Counted from the first letter of the stretch, positions 8,509 through 17,391 are shown. The stretch is DNA of 64,000 nucleotides from Luteimonas cucumeris (GCF_007830035.1 NZ_VLKN01000004.1:62001-126000), one strand, 5' to 3'. A program made the numbers and translations. Notes: generated by a model not told the origin, from the sequence alone.

Positions 8509-9258
8509 CTACCACTCGCCGGCGCCGGGCACGTGATGCGTCACCGCACGACGCCGCATCAGCAGATTCAGCCACTCGACCAGCACCGAGAAGCCCATCG
8601 CGAAGTAGATGTAGGGCTTGGGCACGTGCAGGCCGAAACCATCCAGGATCAGCACCGCGCCGATCAGCAGGATGAAGGCCAGTGCCAGCATCTTCACGGT
8701 CGGGTTCTCGTCGATGAACTTGCCCAGCGGGTTGGCCGCCAGCAGCATGATCGCCACCGCCAGCAGGATCGCGAACACCATGATCGGGATGTGTTCGGCG
8801 ATGCCCACCGCCGTGATCACGGAGTCGAGCGAGAACACGATGTCGATGATCGCGATCTGCAGGATCACCATGCCGAACACCGACGAACTCTTGGTGGTGC
8901 GCGGATCCTCGTCCTCGCCGCCGGAAATCAGGTCGCGGATTTCCAGCGTGCCTTTCACGATCAGGAACGCGCCGCCCAGGATCAGCACCAGGTCGCGGAT
9001 CGAGACGCCCATCCCGAACAGCACGAACAGGTCCTGCTCCATCCGCGCCAGGAACGCCAGCATGACCAGCAGCAGTATCCGTGTGATGCAGGCCACCGCG
9101 ATGCCGATCTTGCGCGCCACCGCGCGTTGATGCTGCGGCAATCGCCCGACCGCGATCGAGATGAATACCAGGTTGTCGATGCCGAGCACGATTTCCAGCG
9201 CGCTCAGGGTCACGAGCGTCAGCCATGCGTCGGGGGAAGCCAGGAAACTAAGATCCAT
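8509..9258 (-). CDS. TerC family integral membrane protein
   Basis: The 249-residue protein has about seven membrane helices and the TerC signatures EIVLGIDNLVFISI (near residues 22-35) and IDIVFSLDSVITAVG (about 138-152), whose acidic residues lie within helices and are thought to handle metal ions. Related TerC proteins (Alx, MeeF/MeeY) export manganese or metallate exoenzymes, so Mn2+ export is plausible but not shown. Tellurite resistance genes are absent nearby. It follows dgkA by 17 bases. Confidence 0.88.
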   Translation of the reverse strand: MDLSFLASPDAWLTLVTLSALEIVLGIDNLVFISIAVGRLPQHQRAVARKIGIAVACITRILLLVMLAFLARMEQDLFVLFGMGVSIRDLVLILGGAFLIVKGTLEIRDLISGGEDEDPRTTKSSSVFGMVILQIAIIDIVFSLDSVITAVGIAEHIPIMVFAILLAVAIMLLAANPLGKFIDENPTVKMLALAFILLIGAVLILDGFGLHVPKPYIYFAMGFSVLVEWLNLLMRRRAVTHHVPGAGEW

Positions 9259-9275
9259 TCTTGTCTCGCATCAGT

Positions 9276-9656
9276 TCAGAGGTAACGCGACCCGAGGACT
9301 GCGCCCCAGACCACCAGTACGTTGAGCATCAACACAAACACCGCCGCCGAGCCCATGTCCTTGGCACGACCGGCCAGCTCATGGTGTTCGGGACCGTAAC
9401 GTTCGATTACCGCTTCGACCGCGGAATTGAGCAGTTCGATGCTCAGCACCAGCAGCATCGAGCCGATCAGCAGCGCGCGTTCTACCCCGTTCGCACCCAG
9501 CCACCAGCCCAGCGGCGCCAGTAGCACGAACAGGTAGACCTCGAGCCGGAATGACGACTCGTACAGCCACGCCGCGCGCAGGCCCTGCAGCGACCACATC
9601 GTCGCTTTCATTACCCGTGCCGGTCCGCGCGGCAGATGTCCGAATTCGTCCGCCAT
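9276..9656 (-). CDS. dgkA: Diacylglycerol kinase DgkA
   Basis: DgkA phosphorylates diacylglycerol to phosphatidic acid at the inner membrane, recycling lipid left by osmoregulated glucan synthesis and similar reactions. The 126-residue protein has three membrane helices and the active-site segment ELLNSAVEAVIERYG (E74, N77, E81), equivalent to E69, N72 and E76 in E. coli. The ATG at 9656 gives MADEFGHLPRGPARVMKA; the longer frame is arginine-rich noise. It is divergent from the SGNH lipoprotein gene across 234 bases in which I see no further gene. Confidence 0.94.
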   Translation of the reverse strand: MADEFGHLPRGPARVMKATMWSLQGLRAAWLYESSFRLEVYLFVLLAPLGWWLGANGVERALLIGSMLLVLSIELLNSAVEAVIERYGPEHHELAGRAKDMGSAAVFVLMLNVLVVWGAVLGSRYL

Positions 9657-9890
9657 GGGAAGAGTCAGGCAGCCTGTCCGCACGAGGCATCCGGCAGCGC
9701 CGCAATCCGGACGCCGGGCAGACCGGGCTCGACGGTGGACGGCGTTGGAGCGTGCATGTGGATCTCGCGCGGGCCACGGGGCCGAAGTCCGCGATTTTGC
9801 CACAAGGTGCCGCCGGCCCTCGCCACGGCCGCGTTTGCAACGCCGGCGCCGCGCTGCTTCACTGATCGCCCACCCCTACGGAAATCGAGC

Positions 9891-10601
9891 ATGCGCCTGT
9901 ATGCCGCGCGCCCATTTTTCTGGAGCTTGCTCGCCGTCCTGGCGCTCGTCGCCGGCTGTGCGGGCGCACCGGCCGCCACAGGACGATCCGCGATCACGCT
10001 CGACCCGGTCTCCTCGCCTGACTGGGCCGAAGACATGCGGCGCTTCGCGGCGGAGGACGCGGTCACTGCGCCGCCCGCGCGGCCGGTGGTCTTCACCGGC
10101 AGCTCCTCGGTGCGGCTATGGCGGACCCTGGCGGAGGATTTCCCCGACGTGCCGGTGCTCAATCGCGGCTTCGGCGGCTCGCAGTTGCGCGATGTCGCGC
10201 ATTACGCGGACCAGGTCGCCGTCCGCTACCGGCCGCGGATGATCCTGGTCTATGGCGGCGACAACGACATCGACGCCGGCCGCAGCCCGCAACAGGTGCT
10301 GCAGGACTTCCGCGCACTGATCGCCCGCTTGCGCCGCGACCTGCGGGACGTACCGATCGCCTATCTGTCGATCAAGCCCAGTCCCGCGCGTGCAAACCAA
10401 CTGGCCGCGCAACAGCAGGCGAACGCACTGGTGAAGGCCGAAGCGGCCGGAATGGAAAAGGTGCTGTTCATCGATGTCTCTGCGCCGATGCTGGACGCGG
10501 CGGGACGGCCTCGCGCGGAGCTGTTCACAGACGACCGCCTGCACATGAATGGCGACGGTTACGCGCTGTGGCGGACGATCGTGGCGCCGTACCTGGAATG
10601 A
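9891..10601 (+). CDS. SGNH/GDSL-family esterase, lipoprotein
   Basis: The 236-residue protein has a signal sequence with lipobox (LVAGC, Cys23). Block I is VVFTGSSSVRLW (nucleophile probably Ser72), block II contains NRGFGGSQ with its Gly, block III is YGGDNDI (Asn125), and the C-terminal Asp-x-x-His pair is in FTDDRLHMNGDGYALW. This resembles PAF-acetylhydrolase-like SGNH hydrolases, so an envelope esterase acting on lipid or acetylated sugar is likely; the substrate is unknown. It stands alone on the + strand between two (-) blocks. The ATG is chosen for the signal peptide. Confidence 0.87.
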   Translation: MRLYAARPFFWSLLAVLALVAGCAGAPAATGRSAITLDPVSSPDWAEDMRRFAAEDAVTAPPARPVVFTGSSSVRLWRTLAEDFPDVPVLNRGFGGSQLRDVAHYADQVAVRYRPRMILVYGGDNDIDAGRSPQQVLQDFRALIARLRRDLRDVPIAYLSIKPSPARANQLAAQQQANALVKAEAAGMEKVLFIDVSAPMLDAAGRPRAELFTDDRLHMNGDGYALWRTIVAPYLE

Positions 10602-10659
10602 ATCGCCTGCTGCCTCATCGGATGCGTTCGAGGTCGACGCAAATGGCGGTGACGCGTGG

Positions 10660-11895
10660 CTACTGCTGGCGCAACGCCTCGATCGGATCCAGCTGCGACG
10701 CCTTGCGCGCCGGGTAGTAGCCGAAGAACAGACCAGTCGCGATCGAGAACCCCGCGGCCAGCCCGATCACCTTGCCGTTCAACGCCACCGGCAGCTCACT
10801 GAACTGTCCCACCGCCAGCGCGCCGACTATGCCCAGCGCGATGCCGATCACGCCGCCGATCAGCGAGATCAGCATCGCCTCGGCAAGGAACTGGCGGCGC
10901 ACGTCGGAAGGACCGGCACCCACCGCCATGCGCAGGCCGATCTCGCGGATGCGCTCGGTCACCGACACCAGCATGATGTTCATGATGCCGATGCCGCCGA
11001 CGATCAGCGAAATCGTCGCCACCGCACCCAGCAGCAGCGACATCAGTCGCGTCGTCTGCGTGCGCGTGGCGACGATCTCGGAAATGTTGCGCACGGTGAA
11101 ATCGTCCTCGTCGCCGGGCTTGATCCTGTGGCGCTGGCGCAACAGGGCTTCGATCTCGCCCTGCGCGTACGACAGGTCCTTGGCATCGGCGACGGTCAGC
11201 GCGACCTGCATCACCGCGCTGGGCGGCAGGCCCATCATGCCGAGCAGTCGGCGGCGCCCGGTTTCCAGCGGCACCATCACCACGTCGTCCTGGTCCTGGC
11301 CGAAGCCGCCCTGGCCCTTCGGCGCCAGCGTGCCGACCACGGTGAACGGCACGCGCCCCAGGCGCACGGTCTGGCCGATGCCGCTGTCCTCGCCGAACAA
11401 TTCGCGGCGCACGGTTTCGCCGAGGATCACTTCCTTGCCCGCGCTGCTGTAATCCTGGGCATCGAAGCCCTCGCCATCGGCGATGGTCCAACCGTTGATC
11501 TCGAAATAATCCGGCTGCACACCCTGCCAGTTGCTCGACCAGTTGTTCTCGGCGTACACGATCTGGGTGCCGCCACGCAGCGAGCCCGCGGCGAGCTGCA
11601 CTTCCGGGATCTCGTTGCGGATCGCCTCGACGTCGCCTTCGGTCAAGGTGAAGAAACTGCTGGAGCTCATCCGTGCGCCACCCGGGCCACGCCGCGAGCC
11701 GGGCGAGATGTCGAGCCGCTGCGAACCCAGTCCCGACACCAGCTTGTCGATTTCCGCCTGCGTGCCCTGCCCCACCGACACCATCACGATCACCGCAGCG
11801 ATGCCGATGATCACGCCCAGCGAAGTCAGCGCGCTGCGCATCCAGTTGCCGCGCAGGGCGTAGATGGCAGTACGGAGGATGTCGGTGAAGTTCAT
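10660..11895 (-). CDS. MacB-type ABC transporter permease
   Basis: The 411-residue protein has the MacB fold: an N-terminal helix (TSLGVIIGIAAVIVMVSVG, about 24-42), a large periplasmic MacB_PCD domain (about 45-275), then three helices in the FtsX domain including LIVGGIGIMNIMLVSVTERIREIGLR (about 295-320). Unlike E. coli MacB, the ATPase is a separate gene (12025-12723). With the adaptor at 12720-14234 it should form a tripartite pump exporting a peptide, siderophore or antibiotic; the substrate is unknown. The start lies 7 bases beyond an AATCACG-type repeat array, and I see no Shine-Dalgarno sequence. Confidence 0.92.
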   Translation of the reverse strand: MNFTDILRTAIYALRGNWMRSALTSLGVIIGIAAVIVMVSVGQGTQAEIDKLVSGLGSQRLDISPGSRRGPGGARMSSSSFFTLTEGDVEAIRNEIPEVQLAAGSLRGGTQIVYAENNWSSNWQGVQPDYFEINGWTIADGEGFDAQDYSSAGKEVILGETVRRELFGEDSGIGQTVRLGRVPFTVVGTLAPKGQGGFGQDQDDVVMVPLETGRRRLLGMMGLPPSAVMQVALTVADAKDLSYAQGEIEALLRQRHRIKPGDEDDFTVRNISEIVATRTQTTRLMSLLLGAVATISLIVGGIGIMNIMLVSVTERIREIGLRMAVGAGPSDVRRQFLAEAMLISLIGGVIGIALGIVGALAVGQFSELPVALNGKVIGLAAGFSIATGLFFGYYPARKASQLDPIEALRQQ

Positions 11896-11902
11896 GGGCC
11901 GG

Positions 11903-12029
11903 ATTCGTGATTCGTGATTCGTGATTCGTGATTCGTGATTCGTGATTCGTGATTCGTGAGCGGTGAGCGGTGAGCGGTGAGCGGTGAGCGGTGATTGTGC
12001 GAATCACCAATCACGAATTACCAATCACG
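11903..12029. repeat. Compound inverted heptad array, ATPase-permease spacer
   Basis: On the + strand there are eight perfect ATTCGTG units (11903-11958), then five perfect AGCGGTG units (11959-11993), one ATTGTGC, and then four units of the opposite orientation (AATCACC, AATCACG, AATTACC, AATCACG; 12002-12029). The last unit supplies the TGA stop codon of the ABC ATPase gene. The outer blocks are partly complementary, so the (-) strand mRNA between ATPase and permease could fold with the CACCGCT units in the loop. Confidence 0.95.
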
Positions 12030-12723
12030 GCCTCTCATGCAACTCACCGTCATGCATCACATAGATGCGATCGGCGTGCGCGGCGACCTCGGCATCATGG
12101 GTGATCAGGATGACGGTGTGGTCCTCGTCGCGCAGGCGCTTGAACAGCGACAGGATCTCTTCGCCGGTCTTGGAATCGAGCGCGCCGGTCGGTTCGTCGG
12201 CCAGCAGGATCGGTGGCTTGTTGATCAATGCGCGCGCGATCGCCACGCGCTGCTGCTGGCCACCGGACAGTTCACTCGGACGATGGCCGGAACGCGCGGA
12301 CAGGCCGACCGCATCCAGCGCCTCCTGGGCAAGCCGCAGGCGCTCGGCCGGCGGCACCTGCGCATAGCCGAGCGGCATCGCCACGTTCTCCAGCGCGCTC
12401 ATCCTCGGCAGCAGGTTGAAGCCCTGGAACACGAAGCCGATCTTGTCGCGGCGCAATGCGGCGAGGTCTTCCTTGTCGAGCGTCGAAACGTCGACGCCAT
12501 CGCATTCGTAGCGGCCGCTGCTGGGCGTATCCAGGCAACCGATCAGGTTCATCAGCGTCGACTTGCCCGAGCCCGATGGCCCCATGATGGCGACGAAGTC
12601 GCCGCGGCCGATGCTCAGGTCAACGCCTTTCAGCGCGACGACTTCGGCCTCGGTGCCCGGCGAATAGACCTTGCCCAGCCCGTGCGTGCGGATGACCACG
12701 GCCGGCGGCTGCGGAGTGGTCAT
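12025..12723 (-). CDS. MacB/LolD-type ABC transporter ATP-binding protein
   Basis: The 232-residue ATPase has Walker A GPSGSGKS (about 49-56), the Q-loop in [12 protein letters not shown], the ABC signature LSGGQQQR (about 149-156), Walker B ILLADEP and the H-loop LITHD. It matches the MacB/LolD/FtsE group, which drives mechanotransmission rather than classical transport. Its ATG overlaps the adaptor stop by four bases, and its stop codon is formed by a heptad repeat. The permease follows 129 bases downstream. Confidence 0.95.
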   Translation of the reverse strand: MTTPQPPAVVIRTHGLGKVYSPGTEAEVVALKGVDLSIGRGDFVAIMGPSGSGKSTLMNLIGCLDTPSSGRYECDGVDVSTLDKEDLAALRRDKIGFVFQGFNLLPRMSALENVAMPLGYAQVPPAERLRLAQEALDAVGLSARSGHRPSELSGGQQQRVAIARALINKPPILLADEPTGALDSKTGEEILSLFKRLRDEDHTVILITHDAEVAAHADRIYVMHDGELHERP

Positions 12724-14234
12724 TTCGCGGCGCGCTCGCCGGTGATCACCCGATCACCCTCGCGTATGTCACCGGACACTTCGGTATTGGTGCCATCGCT
12801 GGCGCCTACGCGCACCATGATCCGCTGCGGCCTGTCGTCGACCAGTTTGTACAACGGCGCTCGCTTGGCGCCGACCAGGGTGGCGATCTGCGCATCCCAT
12901 TGCTTCTGTTGTGCAGGCGTCAGCGTGCTGCGGAACGGGGCGAACTGCTGCGTGGTGCGCTCGAGCATGCGCTGGCGCATCTGCGCCTGCATGTCGCCGC
13001 CGGTGCCACCCATCACCATGCGCATGCCGCCACCACCGCCGAACAAGCCGCTGCCGCCGCCATTGCCCGACTGCGGCGCCATGCGCGCGGCCATGCGCTC
13101 GCGCATCGCCTTGATCGCGGCATCAAACGCCGCCTGCTGGGTGGCATCGAGTTTCAGGCCCGCGGCGACCTGCGCCAGATCGTCGGCCATGCCGCCGCCG
13201 CGCTGGATGGCAACCTGCGGCGCCGTGTTCGGCGCGCCGTCTTCGCTGGTCGGCTTGAAACGCAGGGCTGCGTTGGACACCTTCAACACATTGCTGCGAC
13301 GGCTGACTTCGATCTCGGCGTTCACGGTAAGCCCAGGCAGCAGGGTGCCATCACTGTTGTCGACGGTCACGACCACCGGATAGGTCACTACATTGTTCGT
13401 GGTGGTGGCCGACAACCGCACCTGGTCGACCACGCCCTTGAACTGGCGGTCGGCGAACGCGTCGGCGGTGAACGACACCGCCTGCCCGACCTTGACCTGG
13501 CCGATGTCGGCCTCGTCGACGGCCAGCTCGATCTTCATCTTGGCCAGGTCCTCCGCGATCTTGAACAGCTCCGGCGCCTGCAGGCTGGCGGCGACCGTCT
13601 GCCCCGGTTCGATGGTGCGCGTCAGCACCACGCCGTCTACCGGCGAACGGATCACCGTCCGCCCGAGATTGATGCGCGTGGTCTGCGTCGATGCGGTCTG
13701 CTGGCGGATCTGCGCCTGCGCGGCATTCACCTGCGCCTGTGCCTGGTCACGCGCGGCGCGGGCCAGGTCGATATCGCTCCTGGCGATCAGCTGCTGCCTG
13801 CCGAGGTCGGCCTTGCGCTGGTAGTCCAGCTCGGCGTTGCGCAGCGTCGCCTGCATCTGCCGCAACGAAGCCTGCGCGCTGGCGATGGCGGCGTTGCCCT
13901 GCTGGATCTGTGCCTCGTAACTGGCCGGATCGATCCGGGCGATGACCTGGTCCTTCTTGACCCGGTCGTTGAAGTCGACCAGCACGTCGGTCACCTGTCC
14001 GGAGATCTGGCTGCCGACGGTGACCGTGGAGATCGCGCTGAGCGTGCCGGTGGCTGAGATCGCCACGCGGATGTCGCCGCGCTCGACCGTCGTCGTGCGG
14101 AAACCGCCATCGTCCGGCGCGGCCTTGCGCTGGTTCCAGAACCAGAGGCCTGCCGCCAGCAATGCCAGCACGACGACAACGATGCCGATGCGGCGCACGA
14201 GGCGGGAATTGGGGGCTTTGCGGGAAGCGCTCAT
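12720..14234 (-). CDS. MacA-like periplasmic adaptor (HlyD/RND family)
   Basis: The 504-residue protein has an N-terminal membrane anchor (IGIVVVVLALLAAGLWFW), a lipoyl/barrel-sandwich half (GDIRVAISATGTLSA and later RSPVDGVVLTRTIEPGQTV), a long coiled-coil hairpin (about 95-190, Gln/Ala-rich) and a beta-barrel region. A Gly/Met-rich stretch near residues 395-425 (about 13010-13080) is an insertion not seen in E. coli MacA. The ATG at 14234 is preferred over a GTG four codons earlier. It is the first gene of adaptor-ATPase-permease. The outer-membrane partner is probably TolC, which is not in the window. Confidence 0.92.
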   Translation of the reverse strand: MSASRKAPNSRLVRRIGIVVVVLALLAAGLWFWNQRKAAPDDGGFRTTTVERGDIRVAISATGTLSAISTVTVGSQISGQVTDVLVDFNDRVKKDQVIARIDPASYEAQIQQGNAAIASAQASLRQMQATLRNAELDYQRKADLGRQQLIARSDIDLARAARDQAQAQVNAAQAQIRQQTASTQTTRINLGRTVIRSPVDGVVLTRTIEPGQTVAASLQAPELFKIAEDLAKMKIELAVDEADIGQVKVGQAVSFTADAFADRQFKGVVDQVRLSATTTNNVVTYPVVVTVDNSDGTLLPGLTVNAEIEVSRRSNVLKVSNAALRFKPTSEDGAPNTAPQVAIQRGGGMADDLAQVAAGLKLDATQQAAFDAAIKAMRERMAARMAPQSGNGGGSGLFGGGGGMRMVMGGTGGDMQAQMRQRMLERTTQQFAPFRSTLTPAQQKQWDAQIATLVGAKRAPLYKLVDDRPQRIMVRVGASDGTNTEVSGDIREGDRVITGERAAK

Positions 14235-14435
14235 GTTGTCGATCACCGGGAGTCGACGGACGCTAACGCCCCCGCCACGAAAAGGTTGACAGTAGAACGC
14301 GACCGGGCCGGATAGTTCCAGCCTGCCCTTCAGCCGGCGTTTCCTGCTTCATGGAAGAGCGTTGAAGCACGGAGCCTGCGGCCGCACGCCGCTGCCACGG
14401 AAATCATCGGCAAGGGTGAGACTTCCGTGCCGGAT

Positions 14436-15722
14436 TCAAACCGGCCGCAAGCCCGCGAAACCGATCGTGGCGGTGGTGCCTTCGCCGAGTGCGCTGTCCA
14501 GCGTCACCGACCAGCCCAGGCGTTCGCCGAGGCGACGCACGACGGACAGACCGATGCCCTTGCCTACGGGATGCGCCTGGTCGGCGCGATAGAAGGGTTC
14601 GAACGCCTTGTCCAGTTCCTCGCGGCTCATGCCGATGCCGCTGTCGCGAACCACGATGCGATCGGCGCCGATCCGCACTTCGATGCGCCCCTCGTCGGTG
14701 AAATTGACCGCGTTGCTGAGCAGGTTGCCGACCATCACGCCGAGTATCCGTGGCGGTGCATGCAGGCGCGGCGACGCATCCTCGATCACTTCCAGCTGCA
14801 CCGGCTTGCCGGCCAGCAACGGGCGCAGGTTGACCACTTCCTCGTAGACCACGTCGCGCACGTTGAAGTCCTCGCTCTGCGGCGCGATGTCGGCCTCTCG
14901 CGCCAGCACCAGGAAGGCGTCGATCACCGCCTCCATGTCGCGGCCGGAAAACTGGATCCGCTGCAGCGAGCGTTGCGTACGCGGCGGCAGGTCCGGGTCG
15001 GCCAGCAGCAGGTCGGTGGCGACGCGGATCACGGTCAGCGGCGTGCGCAGTTCGTGGCTGGCATCGCGGGTAAATGCGCGCTCGCGCGAGACGAACGCAT
15101 CGACACGCACCGCCAGCCCGTGCAATGCATCGGCCAGTTGCCTGACTTCGCCATCGAGCGCGGCGGGCAGGCGCTCGGGCGCCAACTGCTCGGTATCGGG
15201 CTGGCGCGGGTCCCAGTGCGCCACCTGCCGTGCCAGCCACGACACCGGCTCCACCAGCCGGCGCGAAGTGCGGTAGGTGAGCCATGACACCGCATATAGC
15301 GACAGCAGCGCGAACAGGGTTGGCACCACGCCGAGCCACAGCGACAGTTCGTCTACGAAATCCTCGTCGTAGATCAGGTACAGGCGTCCGGCGGGACGCT
15401 CGTCCACGTAGACGATCTGGTTGCTGGCGGGCAGTTCGTGGAAACCGCGGGCGAGTCCGCTCACCACCGGCGGCAACGAGCCGTTGTCCAGCCCGGTCGG
15501 GACCACGAAGCCCTTCACCACGATGCCGATCGGCTGCCGCTGGCCCGGGTCACTTTCCCAGCTTTGCCAGTACTCAGCCACGCGCGACTGCAGGCGCCGT
15601 TCGAGCAGGCCCTGCTTGAGCACCGAATTAATCGCGAACACGCCGATGACGATCACGAAGCTGGCGATCACCGCCTGCAATATGAAGGCGATCCGGATCT
15701 TGCGCGACAACCCCTGCGACAT
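14436..15722 (-). CDS. Sensor histidine kinase, two-pass membrane
   Basis: The 428-residue kinase has helix 1 (about 11-33), a periplasmic sensor of about 95 residues, helix 2 (about 128-150), then a HAMP-like linker, the H-box SHELRTPLT with the phospho-acceptor at His223, the N-box NLLSNAVNF, the G1 box DSGIGMS and the G2 box GKGIGLSVVRR. It lies 6 bases downstream of its regulator gene and upstream of the MacAB-like genes. The sensor domain is not recognised, so the signal is unknown; control of the adjacent efflux genes is a reasonable guess. Confidence 0.92.
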   Translation of the reverse strand: MSQGLSRKIRIAFILQAVIASFVIVIGVFAINSVLKQGLLERRLQSRVAEYWQSWESDPGQRQPIGIVVKGFVVPTGLDNGSLPPVVSGLARGFHELPASNQIVYVDERPAGRLYLIYDEDFVDELSLWLGVVPTLFALLSLYAVSWLTYRTSRRLVEPVSWLARQVAHWDPRQPDTEQLAPERLPAALDGEVRQLADALHGLAVRVDAFVSRERAFTRDASHELRTPLTVIRVATDLLLADPDLPPRTQRSLQRIQFSGRDMEAVIDAFLVLAREADIAPQSEDFNVRDVVYEEVVNLRPLLAGKPVQLEVIEDASPRLHAPPRILGVMVGNLLSNAVNFTDEGRIEVRIGADRIVVRDSGIGMSREELDKAFEPFYRADQAHPVGKGIGLSVVRRLGERLGWSVTLDSALGEGTTATIGFAGLRPV

Positions 15723-15728
15723 GACCGA

Positions 15729-16442
15729 TCAGGCGGGTGGGTGTTCGATATCCGCGATGCGATAACCGGCGCTTTGCACGGTATGCAGCAACGACCGGTC
15801 GAACGGTTTGTCGATGGTCTTGCGCAGGTTGTACAGATGGCTGCGCAAGGTGTCGGAATCGGGCAGGCCATTGCCCCAGATCTCGCGTTCGATTTCCTGG
15901 CGGCTGACCACGCGCGGCGATTCGCGCATCAGGATGGTCAACAGCTTCAGGCCGATCGGCGACAGCTGCAGCTCCGTGCCGCCGCGGGTGGCGCGCAGGC
16001 TGGCCGGATCCAGCACCAGGTCGGCGACCTTGAGCACTTCGGCACCGACCTGGCGGCGCTCCCGGCGGATCAGGGCACGCAGCCGCGCTTCCAGTTCCTG
16101 GATCGCGAACGGCTTGGTCAGGTAGTCGTCGGCACCGGCGCCGAGGCCGGTGAGCTTCTCGTCGAGGGTATCGCGCGCGGTCAGCATCAGCACCGGCGTC
16201 GACTTGCGCGCTTCCTCGCGCAGGCGGCGGCAGACCTCGATGCCGTCCAGCCGCGGCAGCATCAGGTCCAGCACGACCACGTCGTAGTTGTTCTCGGTCG
16301 CCAGGCGATAGCCGTCGAGGCCGTCCGCGGCATAGTCGACCTCGAAACCACGCCCTTCCAGGTATTCACCCACCATTTCCGAAATGTTGCGGTTGTCCTC
16401 GACGATGAGGACCAGTCCTGCGGGTTCTTGCGGGTTTCTCAT
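15729..16442 (-). CDS. OmpR/PhoB-family response regulator
   Basis: The 237-residue protein has an N-terminal receiver (acidic pair ED near residues 15-16, phospho-acceptor D59 in VVVLDLMLP, LTKPF lysine near 109) and a C-terminal winged helix with the recognition element SDTLRSHLYNLRKTID. It is the first gene of the pair with the kinase at 14436-15722 and is divergent from the small membrane protein gene at 16549, whose promoter region contains an inverted repeat. Confidence 0.95.
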   Translation of the reverse strand: MRNPQEPAGLVLIVEDNRNISEMVGEYLEGRGFEVDYAADGLDGYRLATENNYDVVVLDLMLPRLDGIEVCRRLREEARKSTPVLMLTARDTLDEKLTGLGAGADDYLTKPFAIQELEARLRALIRRERRQVGAEVLKVADLVLDPASLRATRGGTELQLSPIGLKLLTILMRESPRVVSRQEIEREIWGNGLPDSDTLRSHLYNLRKTIDKPFDRSLLHTVQSAGYRIADIEHPPA

Positions 16443-16486
16443 GATGCCCCCGTTCCTTCAGCTTTGTGAAAGGTGCCAATAAGCGG

Positions 16487-16548
16487 GTCGAGACAACGTG
16501 AAGACGCCATCGTTACGCTAGGCATCTTTCCCTGAACGGCGTCTCGAC
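16487..16548. promoter_or_regulatory. Nested inverted repeats in a divergent promoter region
   Basis: GTCGAGAC (16487-16494) is the reverse complement of GTCTCGAC (16541-16548), and inside it GACGCC (16503-16508) matches GGCGTC (16538-16543). The right arm ends at the ATG of the gene at 16549. It may be a leader hairpin or an operator between the response-regulator gene and the DMT-family gene; no function is shown. Confidence 0.35.
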
Positions 16549-16890
16549 ATGTCCCTGGAGCGATTCCTGCCCGTACTGCTGTTGCTGGGCTCCAACGTGT
16601 TCATGACCTTCGCCTGGTATGGACACCTGAAGTACAAGTCGGCGCCGCTGTTTACGGTGATCCTGGTCAGCTGGGGCATCGCCTTCTTCGAGTACTGCCT
16701 GATGGTGCCGGCCAACCGCCTGGGCAGCGCGTTCTATTCGGCGCCGCAGCTCAAGGGCATGCAGGAGGTGATCACGCTGCTGGTATTCGCGGCGTTCTCC
16801 GTGGGCTATCTCGGCCAGCCACTGAAATGGAACCACTGGGCCGGCTTCGCCCTGATCGCCGTGGCGGCCTGGCTGATCTTCATGGAATGA
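16549..16890 (+). CDS. DMT-family (DUF486) small membrane protein
   Basis: A 113-residue protein with four predicted helices, about 5-23, 35-55, 70-88 and 92-111. FMTFAWYGHLKYK and the family's Gln-Pro-Leu-Lys near the last helix (GQPLKWNHWAG) match DUF486 proteins, which look like half-size drug/metabolite transporters of the SMR type. The transported substrate is unknown. It is transcribed alone, away from the response-regulator gene. Confidence 0.85.
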   Translation: MSLERFLPVLLLLGSNVFMTFAWYGHLKYKSAPLFTVILVSWGIAFFEYCLMVPANRLGSAFYSAPQLKGMQEVITLLVFAAFSVGYLGQPLKWNHWAGFALIAVAAWLIFME

Positions 16891-16910
16891 CGGCCGGCGC
16901 CGCGAAAGGA

Positions 16911-17101
16911 CTCATGCCGCGCGCGCGGCCCAGGACTTCCAAGCGCTAGAACGGAATCTTGCCGGTGATGATGTCCTTGAACATCACCCCGCCCGCGAGC
17001 ATCGCCACGCCGCGACAAGGCTCATGCCGCGCGCGCGGCCCAAGGGACTTCCAAGCGCTAGAACGGAATCTTGCCGGTGATGATGTCCTTGAACATCACC
17101 C
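16911..17101. repeat. Imperfect direct duplication of a gene 3' end
   Basis: The block 16911-16989 (starts CTCATGCCGCGCGCGCGG, contains AACGGAATCTTGCCGGTG) recurs at 17021-17101 with a 2-base difference (CAGGACTT against CAAGGGACTT). The second copy includes the last 14 codons and stop of the Mpo1-like gene; the first is an orphan fragment of that 3' end. The spacing is 110 bases. This fills the whole 167-base spacer between the two genes. Confidence 0.9.
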
Positions 17102-17360
17102 AATCCCCAACGAACGAATACAGCGGATGCTTGAACGTGGCCGGCCGGTTCTTCTCGAAGAAGAAATGCCCGACCCAGGCAAACCCATAGCCGCACAGCA
17201 GCGCCGCCAGCAGCCAGCCGGCGTTGCGCTGCACGATGGCGACGGCAACCAGCAGCAGCACGCCGCAGCTGCCAATGAAGTGCAGCCGGCGCGACGTGCG
17301 GTTGGCATGTTCGCTCAGGTAGAAGGGATAGAACTCGCGGAAGCTGGCAAAGCGAGGCAT
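17058..17360 (-). CDS. Mpo1-like (DUF962) membrane protein
   Basis: A 100-residue protein beginning MPRFASFREFYPFYLSEH, with GSCGVLLLVAVAIVQRN and GYGFAWVGHFFFEKNRPATF typical of DUF962. The yeast homologue Mpo1 is an Fe-dependent dioxygenase acting on 2-hydroxy fatty acids; the bacterial activity is inferred only. The His residues of SEHANRT, RLHFIG and WVGHFFFEKNRP are the likely metal ligands. The ATG at 17360 is preferred over another 15 bases upstream. Its last codons are duplicated immediately downstream. Confidence 0.85.
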   Translation of the reverse strand: MPRFASFREFYPFYLSEHANRTSRRLHFIGSCGVLLLVAVAIVQRNAGWLLAALLCGYGFAWVGHFFFEKNRPATFKHPLYSFVGDWVMFKDIITGKIPF

Positions 17361-17391
17361 GGCGGTCGTTTCCATAGGGCCGGGACCCGCC

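Noticed and set aside
8509-9258. Tellurite resistance operon
   Set aside because: Only a TerC-family gene is present, with no terB, terD or terZ; the broader family is linked to metal export.
11903-12029. Repeat array considered as a CRISPR
   Set aside because: The units are 7 bases with no spacers, and no cas genes are present.
10660-14234. LolCDE lipoprotein export system
   Set aside because: The presence of a HlyD-type adaptor in the same operon points to MacAB-like efflux, and the permease has a MacB periplasmic domain.
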